A stretch of 64,000 nt of DNA from Akkermansia muciniphila (GTDB lineage Bacteria > Pseudomonadota > Gammaproteobacteria > Burkholderiales > Burkholderiaceae_C). This document shows positions 27,644 to 37,399 of this stretch, in pieces. A program made the translations under genes and the position numbers. The stretch spans positions 124,001 through 188,000 of the forward strand of contig CALQKH020000002.1 in NCBI GenBank assembly GCA_943331105.2. The letters run 5' to 3'. The notes under the pieces were generated by a model. That model saw only the letters and a list, made by a program, of their open reading frames with translations, did not search any database and was not told the DNA's origin. Position 1 is the first letter of the stretch, and every line of letters starts with the position of its first letter.

Positions 27644-28933
27644 TCAGGAGCTAAGGTGTTTGGCTTGTAAACGCGGTATGCCGTCCACCAAAACACCGCC
27701 CACCGTATAGAAGGAGCCAAAGACAACGATTCTATCAGCCGGGTCAGCCGCATGCATGGCTGCCTGAAGAGCCAACAATGGGGCGCCATGCACAGTGCTG
27801 GCCGTGTCCATCCTGGTATTTTGGCTTTGCCAAAGCGCCTCCAAATCGGTCGCTTTCGCGGCACGAGGCAAAGGCAAATCGGTGAAATACCAACGGTCCA
27901 CCATGGGGTTCACGCGCTGAAACATGGGCAAAAGGTCTTTATCGGCCATGGCCCCCAGTACGGCGTGGGTGGTGGGGTAAAAGCCCATCGCGTCCAAGTT
28001 GACTGCCAAAGCCGCCACCGAGTGCGGGTTGTGGGCCACATCCAACACCAAAACAGGCTGTCCCGGCACGATCTGAAAGCGGCCGGGCAGTTCCACCATG
28101 GCCAAGCCATTGCGCACGGCTTGAGCCGTCACGGGAATGCGCTGACGCAAAGCCTCTAGAGCAGCCAGCACGCCAGATGCATTGATCAGTTGGTTGGCGC
28201 CTCGCAAGGCCGGATACGCCATGCCGCTGTAGCGGCGATCGCGTCCCGCCCAAGCCCATTGCTGCTTGTCGCCCGAGTAATTGAAATCACGGCCAAACAA
28301 CCACAATTCAGCGCCAAGGGCCGCTGCATGGTCGATCACACTTTGAGGGGGAACCGGATCGCTCACAATCACAGGCCGTCCAGCCCGCATCACACCCGCT
28401 TTTTCACGTCCGATGGTGTCTCGGTCGTGGCCCAAAATAGCGGTGTGGTCGATGTCAATGCTGGTGATGATGGTGCAGTCAGCGTCCACAATGTTGACGG
28501 CATCCAAGCGCCCGCCCAATCCCACTTCCAAAATGGCCACGTCCAAATTGGCACCAGCCATCATGTGCAAGATGGCCAAGGTGCTGAACTCAAAATAAGT
28601 CAGGCTCACATCTCCGCGCACCGCCTCGACAGCTGCAAAAGCATCGGCAAACGCAGCGGAGCTGGCCGATTCGCCATGCAAACGGCAACGTTCTTCAAAG
28701 TGAACCAAATGGGGCGAGGTATATACGCCGGTGCGGTAGCCCGCTTGCAACAAAACCGCCTCCAACATCGCGCAGGTTGAGCCTTTGCCATTGGTGCCCG
28801 CCACCGTGATCACGGGGCAATCAAAACGCAGGTTCATCCGGTCGGCCACGGCTTTGACACGGTTCAGTCCCATGTCAATGGCCACCGGGTGTAGTCGCTC
28901 GCACCAGTCGAGCCATTGTTGTAGAGTCTTCAT
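27644..28933 (-). CDS. folC: Bifunctional dihydrofolate synthase / folylpolyglutamate synthase
   Basis: FolC adds glutamate to dihydropteroate and extends folate polyglutamate tails. The 429-residue Mur-ligase-type protein has the P-loop VAGTNGKGST (about 44-53), TGVYTSPHLVHFEERC, the EVGLGGRLDA motif and VLDVAHNPHS. I chose ATG 28933 (MKTLQQW); the longer frame adds 20 codons of divergent promoter region. It is the first gene of the minus-strand cluster: the trp-accD genes that commonly precede it in this lineage are absent, and a divergent gene lies 37 bp upstream. Confidence 0.94.
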   Translation of the reverse strand: MKTLQQWLDWCERLHPVAIDMGLNRVKAVADRMNLRFDCPVITVAGTNGKGSTCAMLEAVLLQAGYRTGVYTSPHLVHFEERCRLHGESASSAAFADAFAAVEAVRGDVSLTYFEFSTLAILHMMAGANLDVAILEVGLGGRLDAVNIVDADCTIITSIDIDHTAILGHDRDTIGREKAGVMRAGRPVIVSDPVPPQSVIDHAAALGAELWLFGRDFNYSGDKQQWAWAGRDRRYSGMAYPALRGANQLINASGVLAALEALRQRIPVTAQAVRNGLAMVELPGRFQIVPGQPVLVLDVAHNPHSVAALAVNLDAMGFYPTTHAVLGAMADKDLLPMFQRVNPMVDRWYFTDLPLPRAAKATDLEALWQSQNTRMDTASTVHGAPLLALQAAMHAADPADRIVVFGSFYTVGGVLVDGIPRLQAKHLSS

Positions 28934-28970
28934 AGGCCGCGATTGTCGCCCAGACTGACCTGCACAAGCT

Positions 28971-29327
28971 ATGACAAAATCCATGCACCCCATTGTTTAC
29001 GGCATTCCCAACTGCGACACCGTCAAAAAAGCGCGCACTTGGCTGACAGACCAAGGCATTCAGGCCACTTTTCACGATTTCAAAAAACAAGGCGTGCCTG
29101 CCGAGTCGTTAGATCTCTGGCTGGCCGCTGTCGGCTGGGAGACTTTGCTCAACCGCAAAGGCACCACCTGGCGCAAGCTGGATCCTGCCTTGCAGGCCCG
29201 CGTGACCGATACGGCGAGTGCCAAAGCGGTCATGCTGGCTCACGCCAGCACCATCAAGCGCCCGGTGATCACCTGGCCCTCGGGCCGGATCACCGTGGGT
29301 TTCGCACCTGAGGCGTGGCCCGCTTGA
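28971..29327 (+). CDS. ArsC/Spx/YffB-family thioredoxin-fold protein
   Basis: A 118-residue protein of the ArsC-like thioredoxin fold. It has a single N-terminal active-site cysteine (Cys15 in YGIPNCDTVKKART) and the conserved RKGTTWRKL segment typical of the YffB group rather than true arsenate reductases, so arsenate reduction is unlikely; a glutathione- or thiol-related role is presumed but unproven. The start could be ATG 28971 or ATG 28983; neither has a clear ribosome-binding site. It diverges from folC. Confidence 0.85.
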   Translation: MTKSMHPIVYGIPNCDTVKKARTWLTDQGIQATFHDFKKQGVPAESLDLWLAAVGWETLLNRKGTTWRKLDPALQARVTDTASAKAVMLAHASTIKRPVITWPSGRITVGFAPEAWPA

Positions 29328-29442
29328 GACAGCCATAACGCCGGCCTTCACAGCCATTGGCGCTTACCTTTTTTTACTTTTCTGCCTGGCAAAAGGCCAC
29401 CCGACACCGTTAAACTCGCCTGAACTTGAACGGAGAACCGGC

Positions 29443-30099
29443 ATGAAAACTTGGGCGACCACCCTTTTGTTGACCACCATGGGCTTGGCACAAGCCCAAG
29501 AAGTAGGCCAGGTCCTTTCTCGCACACCGGTGTACCAGCAGGTGGCTGTACCGCGCCAGACTTGCAACCAGACCCCCGTAGCGGTGCAAAACCCCACCTC
29601 GGGCGCAGGGGCCCTGATGGGCGCCATTGCCGGGGGCGTGGTGGGCAACCAGATCGGCGGCGGGTCGGGCCGCGCCCTGGCCACCGTGGCCGGTGTGATG
29701 GGCGGTGCCATCATGGGCGACCGCATCGAAAACCCCGGGAGCCAGTTGCAAAACCAGACCACGTGCAGCACACAAACTGTTTACGAAAACAGGCTGACCG
29801 GCTTCAACGTGGTTTATGAATACGCAGGCAAGCAATACAACGTGCAATTGCCGCAAGACCCAGGCCCCACCATTCAGCTGCAAGTCACACCCGTGGGCTT
29901 ACCTCGCAGTGAAGCACCCGTCAACAACGTGGTGAGCACCGTGGCCGCAGCGCCCGCACCGACCACCATCTTCCATGAATCCCGGGTGGTCTACGTACCC
30001 ACTCCGGTCTATCGCAGCTACCCGCCGGTGTCCACCCACATCAACCTGGGATGGGGCTGGAGCGGCGGCTATGGGCACCGCCACGGCCACTGGCGCTGA
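29443..30099 (+). CDS. Glycine-zipper 2TM-domain envelope protein
   Basis: A 218-residue exported protein with a ribosome-binding site (GGAGA) 7 bp before the ATG. It has a signal peptide (about 1-19, ending AQAQ) and a Gly-rich hairpin (about 53-98: GALMGAIAGGVVGNQIGGG and ATVAGVMGGAIMGDRIE) of the glycine-zipper 2TM type found in the Rickettsia 17-kDa antigen and SlyB-like proteins. There is no lipobox Cys at the cleavage site. The C terminus is Pro/Tyr-rich and ends in a His/Gly tail (GGYGHRHGHWR). Likely an outer-membrane or periplasmic structural protein; no precise role known. Confidence 0.82.
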   Translation: MKTWATTLLLTTMGLAQAQEVGQVLSRTPVYQQVAVPRQTCNQTPVAVQNPTSGAGALMGAIAGGVVGNQIGGGSGRALATVAGVMGGAIMGDRIENPGSQLQNQTTCSTQTVYENRLTGFNVVYEYAGKQYNVQLPQDPGPTIQLQVTPVGLPRSEAPVNNVVSTVAAAPAPTTIFHESRVVYVPTPVYRSYPPVSTHINLGWGWSGGYGHRHGHWR

Positions 30100-30168
30100 G
30101 CAAGCCCTTACCCATCGACCTGCGGTAAGACCCAGCGACTGGCCTAAAATGTCGGGTTGATTTGCCGC

Positions 30169-30195
30169 AAAGGGCGTCTCAAGACGCCCTTTTGC
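30169..30195 (+). terminator. Intrinsic terminator after the glycine-zipper gene
   Basis: An 11-bp perfect inverted repeat (AAAGGGCGTCT / AGACGCCCTTT) with a very short loop, ending in TTTTG, about 70 bp past the stop. It separates this gene from ppnP-argG. Confidence 0.7.
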
Positions 30196-30232
30196 ATTCA
30201 CGCGGGAACCGCCACCCCAGAAAGCACCCTCC

Positions 30233-31910
<1,678 letters not shown>

Positions 31911-31925
31911 ATTTTCTAGTCACTT

Positions 31926-31951
31926 AAAAAACGGCCTTCGGGCCGTTTTTT
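31926..31951 (+). terminator. Strong intrinsic terminator after argG
   Basis: AAAAAACGGCC-TTCG-GGCCGTTTTTT: an 11-bp stem with a UUCG tetraloop and a run of six T. The flanking A and T tracts would let it work in both directions. Confidence 0.92.
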
Positions 31952-32036
31952 CATGGCCTACGTTGAGGCCCATGATTTTTGGCCGAGGCCCAAAAACAGC
32001 GTAAATCAGTCTGATGGATGGAATGAGACTCCACGC

Positions 32037-32066
32037 TTGCCGACTTCACTTGTTCAAGACTAAGAT
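32037..32066 (+). promoter_or_regulatory. Candidate sigma70 promoter of the Bug-type gene
   Basis: TTGCCG (32037-32042) and TAAGAT (32061-32066) are spaced by 18 bp, about 20 bp before the start codon, leaving a short leader with a GGAGAG ribosome-binding site. Confidence 0.4.
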
Positions 32067-32087
32067 TCAACATCCTGGAGAGACATC

Positions 32088-33047
32088 ATGAAAAAAATCT
32101 ACGCGTTTGTGTGCTGTCTGATTGCACTCGCCACAATGCCAACTCTTGGCCAGACCTTTCCAAACAAGCCGATCCGATTGATCGTAGGATTCGCCGCAGG
32201 AGGAGGCGCAGATGCGCTGGCGCGTCTGACCGCCACACAACTGACTGAGTCATTGGGGCAGCAGGTGTTTGTGGAAAATCGGGCAGGTGCAGGCGGAACA
32301 CTGGCTGCTGATGCGGTCGCGAAAGCTCCCGCCGATGGGTATACCCTGCTTTTTGGTGAGACGGGCCTCCTGATTGCACCTTCTATTTATGCCTCTGTCC
32401 CCTTCGACCCCATCAAAAGTTTTGCACCAGTTGGTTCGGTCGGTGCCCTCCCTTTGGTGGTGGTGGCTCACCCTTCTCTTCCTGCCAAAAATACGACAGA
32501 ACTTGTCGCCTTGCTCAAGGCCAATCCGGGCAAGTACAGTTATGCGTCCCCAGGTGTTGGTACCGTACACCATCTGGCCATGGAGCTTTTCAAAAAGCAA
32601 GGCAATTTTGACTTCGTGCATGTGCCCTACAAGGGCGCAGCGCCGATCATCCCGGATTTGATCGGGGGCCAGATTCCGTTGGCCATTATTTCTGCATCTC
32701 CGGCCTTGGTACAAGCCAAAGCAGGCAAACTCAAAGCCATTGCGCTGACCAGTCCTGGCAAGCTCAGCAGTGCACCAGACTGGCCGGCTTTGGCAGATAC
32801 TTTTCCCGGTTTTGATGCATCACCGCGTCTTTTCGTTCTGGCGCCTGCAGGAACACCACCGGCCATCATTTCCCGACTCGATAACGCCATCAAGTTGATG
32901 TTGACCAAATCAACCGTGCAGGAAGCACTCGTTTCTCAGGGTGCAACAGCAGTCCCTGGAAGTGCAGAGGAACTTGGCGTTTTCATGGCCAACGAAGTCC
33001 GAAAATGGAGTGTGGTCGCGAAAAATTCTGGCGCAACTGCTCAGTGA
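32088..33047 (+). CDS. Tripartite tricarboxylate transporter (Bug/TctC) substrate-binding protein
   Basis: A 319-residue periplasmic binding protein of the Bug family, very abundant in Burkholderiales. It has a signal peptide (about 1-21, MKKIYAFVCC to TLGQ) and family motifs FPNKPIRLIVGFAAGGGADALAR, here split over residues 24-45, VENRAGAGGTLAADAVAKA and DGYTLLFG. A GGAGAG ribosome-binding site precedes the ATG. Ligands of the family range over carboxylates and other small acids; none can be named here. There are no TctA/TctB genes nearby. Its wording by eye looks less GC-biased than flanking genes, possibly acquired. Confidence 0.9.
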   Translation: MKKIYAFVCCLIALATMPTLGQTFPNKPIRLIVGFAAGGGADALARLTATQLTESLGQQVFVENRAGAGGTLAADAVAKAPADGYTLLFGETGLLIAPSIYASVPFDPIKSFAPVGSVGALPLVVVAHPSLPAKNTTELVALLKANPGKYSYASPGVGTVHHLAMELFKKQGNFDFVHVPYKGAAPIIPDLIGGQIPLAIISASPALVQAKAGKLKAIALTSPGKLSSAPDWPALADTFPGFDASPRLFVLAPAGTPPAIISRLDNAIKLMLTKSTVQEALVSQGATAVPGSAEELGVFMANEVRKWSVVAKNSGATAQ

Positions 33048-33146
33048 TAACAGCCACTGCAAGACCCGATAGACTCATTCAAAAGCAAGGCCGCTTGGCC
33101 ATTTGGTCCTGAACGCTGTTGAAACGGCCATCCCAATGGAGCCTTC

Positions 33147-34199
33147 TCAAATGACCACAGGTTCAGGCTCCAGCCGAATTCCAAACCGCTCGTACACGCT
33201 GGTCTGTATGGCCTTGGCCAGCGTCATCACCTCACCGCCTGTACAGGGGCTCTCTCGCCCACCCCGGTTCACCAAAACAAGCGCCTGCTTTTCATACACG
33301 CCGGCGTGGCCCACGGTTTTGCCTTTCCAGCCACAGGCATCGATCAACCAGCCTGCCGCCAGCTTGATGCTGCCATCTGGCATGGGGTAATGCACCACCT
33401 TGGGGTCTCGGGCGATGATGTCGGCGCACTGCTCTGCGGTGACCGTGGGGTTTTTGAAGAAACTGCCCGCGTTGCCAATCACCTGCGGGTCGGGCAGTTT
33501 GGCGCGGCGGATCGCCACCACCCAGTCGAAAATCTGCCGGGCATCGGGGCTGTCGATGCCGGTCTCGGCCATCTTGCGCTCCAGGTCCAGATAGCCCAGC
33601 TCAGGCTTCCAGCGCTTGGGCAGCGCAAAACGCACCCGCAAAATGACGGCTCGGCCTGCCAGGCCCAGACCCTCGGGGCCGCCCGAGGCATGTTTGAACA
33701 CAGAATCGCGGTAACTGAAGCCGCATTGGGCTGCGTTCAAGCTGAACAACTCGCCGGTGAACATGTCCATGGCATCCAGCGAGTCAAACCTGTCTTGCAG
33801 CTCCACGCCGTAGGCACCGATGTTTTGCACGGGTGAAGCGCCCACCGTGCCAGGGATCAGGGCCATGTTTTCCAAACCTGGATAGCCGTTGTCCAGCGTC
33901 CAGGCCACAAAAGCATGCCAGTCAACGCCCGCGCCCGCCTCGATCACCCAATGCTTATCGGTCTCGCTGGCCAGGCGCAGTCCAGGCACTTCGATTTTGA
34001 GCACCAAGGCTTTCACATCACCGGTGAGGACAATGTTGCTGCCCCCGCCCAGCACTTGCCGAGGCAGACTCGCCAATTGCGGGTCAGCCAACACGGCCAG
34101 CAGGTCACCATCGGAGCGTATGCGCACCAAAGCCTGGGCCTTGGCGGCGATGCCGAAGGTGTTGTAGGGCTGCAGGGCGACATTTTTCTCAAGGAACAT
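33147..34199 (-). CDS. murB: UDP-N-acetylmuramate dehydrogenase
   Basis: MurB reduces UDP-GlcNAc-enolpyruvate to UDP-MurNAc in peptidoglycan synthesis, using FAD and NADPH. The 350-residue protein is of the E. coli-like type [10 protein letters not shown], the FAD loop [38 protein letters not shown] and the catalytic serine in [10 protein letters not shown], ending EPEPVVI. It diverges from yajQ (40 bp between start codons) and converges with the Bug-type gene. Confidence 0.96.
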   Translation of the reverse strand: MFLEKNVALQPYNTFGIAAKAQALVRIRSDGDLLAVLADPQLASLPRQVLGGGSNIVLTGDVKALVLKIEVPGLRLASETDKHWVIEAGAGVDWHAFVAWTLDNGYPGLENMALIPGTVGASPVQNIGAYGVELQDRFDSLDAMDMFTGELFSLNAAQCGFSYRDSVFKHASGGPEGLGLAGRAVILRVRFALPKRWKPELGYLDLERKMAETGIDSPDARQIFDWVVAIRRAKLPDPQVIGNAGSFFKNPTVTAEQCADIIARDPKVVHYPMPDGSIKLAAGWLIDACGWKGKTVGHAGVYEKQALVLVNRGGRESPCTGGEVMTLAKAIQTSVYERFGIRLEPEPVVI

Positions 34200-34239
34200 G
34201 GGAGAATTGTCGCATTCTCAACCTTTGACTTTTATCACC

Positions 34240-34725
34240 ATGCCCTCGTTTGATACCGTTTGCGAACCCAACATGGTCGAAGTGCGCAACGCTGTTGACA
34301 CCTCTGCCAAAGAAATCGGCACCCGCTTTGACTTCAAAGGCACTTCGGCCAACATCGAACTCAAGGACAAAGAGATCACGATGTTCGGTGATGCCGAATT
34401 TCAACTCACGCAAGTCGAAGACATCCTGCGCAACAAGCTGACCAAGCGCAACGTGGACGTGCGCTTTCTGGACATCGGCAAGGTCGAAAAAATCGGTGGC
34501 GACAAGGTCAAGCAAGTGGTCAAGGTCAAAAACGGAATCGAGACCGAGGATGCCAAAAAGATCACCCGCCTCATCAAGGACAGCAAGATCAAGGTGCAAG
34601 CGTCCATTCAGGGCGACGCTGTGCGCGTCACGGGCACCAAGCGCGATGATTTGCAGGCCGCCATGGCGATGCTTCGCAAAGACATGCCGGACTTGCCCCT
34701 GTCTTTCGACAACTTCAGAGATTGA
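34240..34725 (+). CDS. yajQ: YajQ family nucleotide-binding protein
   Basis: A 161-residue protein of the YajQ family, which binds nucleotides and, in some species, cyclic-di-GMP to act with transcription factors. It begins [20 protein letters not shown] and contains [13 protein letters not shown] and [16 protein letters not shown]-type ending (here [15 protein letters not shown]). The chosen ATG 34240 matches the universal family start; the ORF's upstream codons overlap the divergent murB promoter. Confidence 0.94.
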   Translation: MPSFDTVCEPNMVEVRNAVDTSAKEIGTRFDFKGTSANIELKDKEITMFGDAEFQLTQVEDILRNKLTKRNVDVRFLDIGKVEKIGGDKVKQVVKVKNGIETEDAKKITRLIKDSKIKVQASIQGDAVRVTGTKRDDLQAAMAMLRKDMPDLPLSFDNFRD

Positions 34726-34741
34726 CGCGTCCCGTCAGCCC

Positions 34742-35104
34742 TCAGCGGCTATTCACAGCCGCAGTGACCACCACCTCGATCAAATAAGCCGGATTGGCCA
34801 GGGCGGCCTGCACCGTGGCTCGGGGCGGTGCGCTGCCTGAGACCACCCAGGCATCCCATACCTCGTTCATGGCCGCGATGTCGGTGATGTCCTTCAGGAA
34901 AATCTGGGTGCGCAAAATACGGGTTTTGTCGCTGCCCGCCTCGGTCAATCGCTGATCGATCTGGCGCAGCACATCGGCCGTCTGACTCCGGATGTCGGTG
35001 GCTTCGCACTCAGGCACCATGCCCGCCAGGTACACCACGCCGTTGAAGACGGCTGCCTCGCTGTATCGGACAGCCACATGCAGTCTTTGAATGTCCTGGC
35101 TCAT
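34742..35104 (-). CDS. RidA family (enamine/imine deaminase-like) protein
   Basis: A 120-residue Rid-superfamily protein. Canonical RidA hydrolyses reactive enamine/imine intermediates made by PLP enzymes. Here the arginine in PPRATVQAALANPAYLIEVVV corresponds to the carboxylate-binding Arg of RidA, so deaminase activity is plausible, but subgroup (RidA or Rid1-7) cannot be assigned. ATG 35104 overlaps the plsY stop as ATGA, coupling the two. The longer frame into plsY is rejected. Confidence 0.88.
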   Translation of the reverse strand: MSQDIQRLHVAVRYSEAAVFNGVVYLAGMVPECEATDIRSQTADVLRQIDQRLTEAGSDKTRILRTQIFLKDITDIAAMNEVWDAWVVSGSAPPRATVQAALANPAYLIEVVVTAAVNSR

Positions 35105-35730
35105 GCTTTTTTCTTTCCCAGTTGGGACTCGGTGCCCGCCAACAATCGCTGGATGTTCTCGCGGTGCCGCCAAACCAGCAGCAAGGCCATGACCGCCAAG
35201 CTCACAACCTCGGGCGCAGACGCTTGCCAAGCGACCCCATCACCGAACAGGTAAAAAGCGGGGGCGAACACCGCGGCGACCATCGAGGCCAAAGACACGT
35301 AGCGCGAGAAAAACAACACGATGGCAAAGCTGAGAACCACCGCCAGCGCCAAGATGCCGTTGACACCCACCAACACGCCCACAGCCGTGGCCACGCCTTT
35401 ACCCCCGGCAAAGCCAAAAAAAACCGGGTACAGGTGCCCTAAAAAAGCGGCCAAACCAGCCACAGCTGCCAGCTCCGGACCCAAGCCAAATTCTGGGCCC
35501 CAAGCCAGAACCAAAGCCACCGGCAACCAGCCCTTGAAAGCGTCCAGGAACAACGTCAAGATGGCGGCCTTTTTGCTACCGGATCTCAACACGTTGGTGG
35601 CTCCTGGGTTTTTACTGCCATAACTGCGTGGATCGTTCAGGCCCATCAACCGGCTCACGATCACCGCAAAACTGAGTGAACCCAACAAATATCCGGCCAC
35701 CACCACGGCCACTGGCATCAACGCATCCAT
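35101..35730 (-). CDS. plsY: Glycerol-3-phosphate acyltransferase PlsY
   Basis: PlsY acylates glycerol-3-phosphate from acyl-phosphate in phospholipid synthesis. The 209-residue integral membrane protein has about five helices and the three family motifs: SYGSKNPGATNVLRSG, FKGWLPVALVL and FAGGKGVATAVGVL. The start is ATG 35730 (MDALMPV). It follows ybaK by 28 bp and overlaps the RidA-family start. Confidence 0.95.
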   Translation of the reverse strand: MDALMPVAVVVAGYLLGSLSFAVIVSRLMGLNDPRSYGSKNPGATNVLRSGSKKAAILTLFLDAFKGWLPVALVLAWGPEFGLGPELAAVAGLAAFLGHLYPVFFGFAGGKGVATAVGVLVGVNGILALAVVLSFAIVLFFSRYVSLASMVAAVFAPAFYLFGDGVAWQASAPEVVSLAVMALLLVWRHRENIQRLLAGTESQLGKKKA

Positions 35731-35758
35731 CCTAAGCACCCTTGTTCTTGTATGAGCG

Positions 35759-36250
35759 TCATTCTGCCAGTGCGCAGTTCACGGGCTTGGCATCCAGCAG
35801 TTGAACGCAGACCTGCGGGTTGATGCCCACCAAATAACCTCGCCTGCCGCCGTTGATGCAAATGCGCGGCAAAGTCAAGATGCTCTGTTCGATGAAAACC
35901 GGCATGGCACGACGCGTTGCAAAGGGCGAGGTGCCCCCGACCAGGTAGCCGCTGTGCCGGTTGGCCACCTCGGGCGCGCAAGGCTCGACCGATTTCAAGC
36001 CGATCTGACGCGCCAAATTTTTTGTAGAGACTTTGCGATTGCCGTGCATCAGCACCACCAGGGGTTTGGCGTCCTGGTCTTGCATGATCAGGGTTTTGAC
36101 GACGGCAAAGGGGTCGATGCCCAGCACCTGCGCACTGTGCTGGGCGCCGCCATGCTCCAGGTAATCGTAGGGGTGCTCGGTGAAGCTCACCCCCTGCTGG
36201 CGCAAAAGCGCCGTGGCCGGGGTTTCGCTGACTTTGTCTTTTTTGGCCAT
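35759..36250 (-). CDS. ybaK: Cys-tRNA(Pro)/Cys-tRNA(Cys) deacylase YbaK
   Basis: A 163-residue INS-domain protein that clears cysteine mischarged onto tRNA-Pro. It starts MAKKDKVSETPATALLRQQG and contains AVVKTLIMQD and GYLVGGTSPFATRRAMPVF, as in YbaK/EbsC. It follows the aldo/keto reductase by 9 bp and precedes plsY by 28 bp, so the four minus-strand genes probably form one transcript. Confidence 0.93.
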   Translation of the reverse strand: MAKKDKVSETPATALLRQQGVSFTEHPYDYLEHGGAQHSAQVLGIDPFAVVKTLIMQDQDAKPLVVLMHGNRKVSTKNLARQIGLKSVEPCAPEVANRHSGYLVGGTSPFATRRAMPVFIEQSILTLPRICINGGRRGYLVGINPQVCVQLLDAKPVNCALAE

Positions 36251-36259
36251 GGACCGGAA

Positions 36260-37321
36260 TCACAAAGCCGGGTCGCGCATTTCCCAACGGATGGCGTCAA
36301 TGGCCTTGAGCACATCGGGACTCAACTCGGTGTTCCAAGCCCCCAAGTCTTCGTTCAACTGCGCCACCGAGGTCACCCCGATGATGGTGCTGGCCACGCT
36401 CCAGCGGTGGTAGCAAAACGCCAGCGCCATCTGCGTGGGCGTCATGCCGTTGTCGCGGGCCAACTGGTTGTAGCGGCGTGCGGCGGCAAGGGCTTCGGGG
36501 CGGCCCCAGCGCTGCTTGCGCATCGATTCGTAGCGGGCAATGCGGCCGCCATCGGGCACCAAGGGGCCAGATAAATCTTCTTGATCGTATTTGCCAGTGA
36601 GCAAGCCAAAACCCAGCGGCGAATACGCCAACATGGACACGTTCAAACGGTAGCAAGTCTCGTCCAAACCGTTGTCGTAAGCGCGGCTGACCAAGCAATA
36701 AGGGTTTTGTACCGTGGTCACGCGCGGAAGACCGTGCTGCTCGGCCAAGCGGACAAATTCGTGAACACCATACGGGCTTTCGTTGGACAACCCGATGTAA
36801 CGCACCTTACCTGCCTTGACCAATTTGGAAAGCGCTTCGAGTTGCTCGTGGATCGGGGTGACGGACTTGTCTTTACTCGGGTCAAAGTAGGCCATGCCAA
36901 ACACCGGCACATGGCGCTCAGGCCAGTGGATCTGGTACAGGTCGATCACATCCGTTTGCAAACGGCGCAAACTGGCATCGCAAGAATTCAGAATGTCTTG
37001 CCCTGTCATGCCCGAGCCCTCGCGAACCCAGGGCATGCCTCGCGAGGGGCCCGCCACTTTGGTGGCCAACACGAGCTTTTGACGAACACCAGGATTTTTG
37101 GCGAACCAGTTGCCGATGTAGGTTTCGGTGAAACCACAAGTGTCTGCGGTGGTGGGCACGGCATAGATCTCGGCGGTGTCGATGAAGTTGATGCCTGCGT
37201 CCAGAGATCGGTCCAAGATGGCGTGCGAATCGGCTTCATTCACTTGCTGGCCAAAGGTCATGGTGCCCAGGCAAATGGGGGTGACGTGTAAATCGGATTG
37301 TCCGAGTTGAACGGTTTTCAT
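36260..37321 (-). CDS. Aldo/keto reductase (Tas-like)
   Basis: A 353-residue NADP-dependent TIM-barrel reductase closest to the Tas/YgdS group. The catalytic tetrad is visible: Asp48 and Tyr53 (FIDTAEIYA), Lys88 (LATKVAG) and His132 (YQIHWPER). The substrate is unknown; Tas was named for suppressing tyrosine auxotrophy in E. coli. Start ATG 37321 (MKTVQLGQSDL). Head of the group AKR-ybaK-plsY-ridA. Confidence 0.9.
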   Translation of the reverse strand: MKTVQLGQSDLHVTPICLGTMTFGQQVNEADSHAILDRSLDAGINFIDTAEIYAVPTTADTCGFTETYIGNWFAKNPGVRQKLVLATKVAGPSRGMPWVREGSGMTGQDILNSCDASLRRLQTDVIDLYQIHWPERHVPVFGMAYFDPSKDKSVTPIHEQLEALSKLVKAGKVRYIGLSNESPYGVHEFVRLAEQHGLPRVTTVQNPYCLVSRAYDNGLDETCYRLNVSMLAYSPLGFGLLTGKYDQEDLSGPLVPDGGRIARYESMRKQRWGRPEALAAARRYNQLARDNGMTPTQMALAFCYHRWSVASTIIGVTSVAQLNEDLGAWNTELSPDVLKAIDAIRWEMRDPAL

Positions 37322-37399
37322 GGTGTTTCCTTGGGGTTTCGTGTCAGCTGCTGCGCCCCAAACTCAAGCCCAGGGCGAATGGGAAGATTTTGTCACGCG

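Noticed and set aside
28971-29327. Arsenate reductase and an ars operon
   Set aside because: The protein has the YffB-type motif set and no arsB/arsR neighbours.
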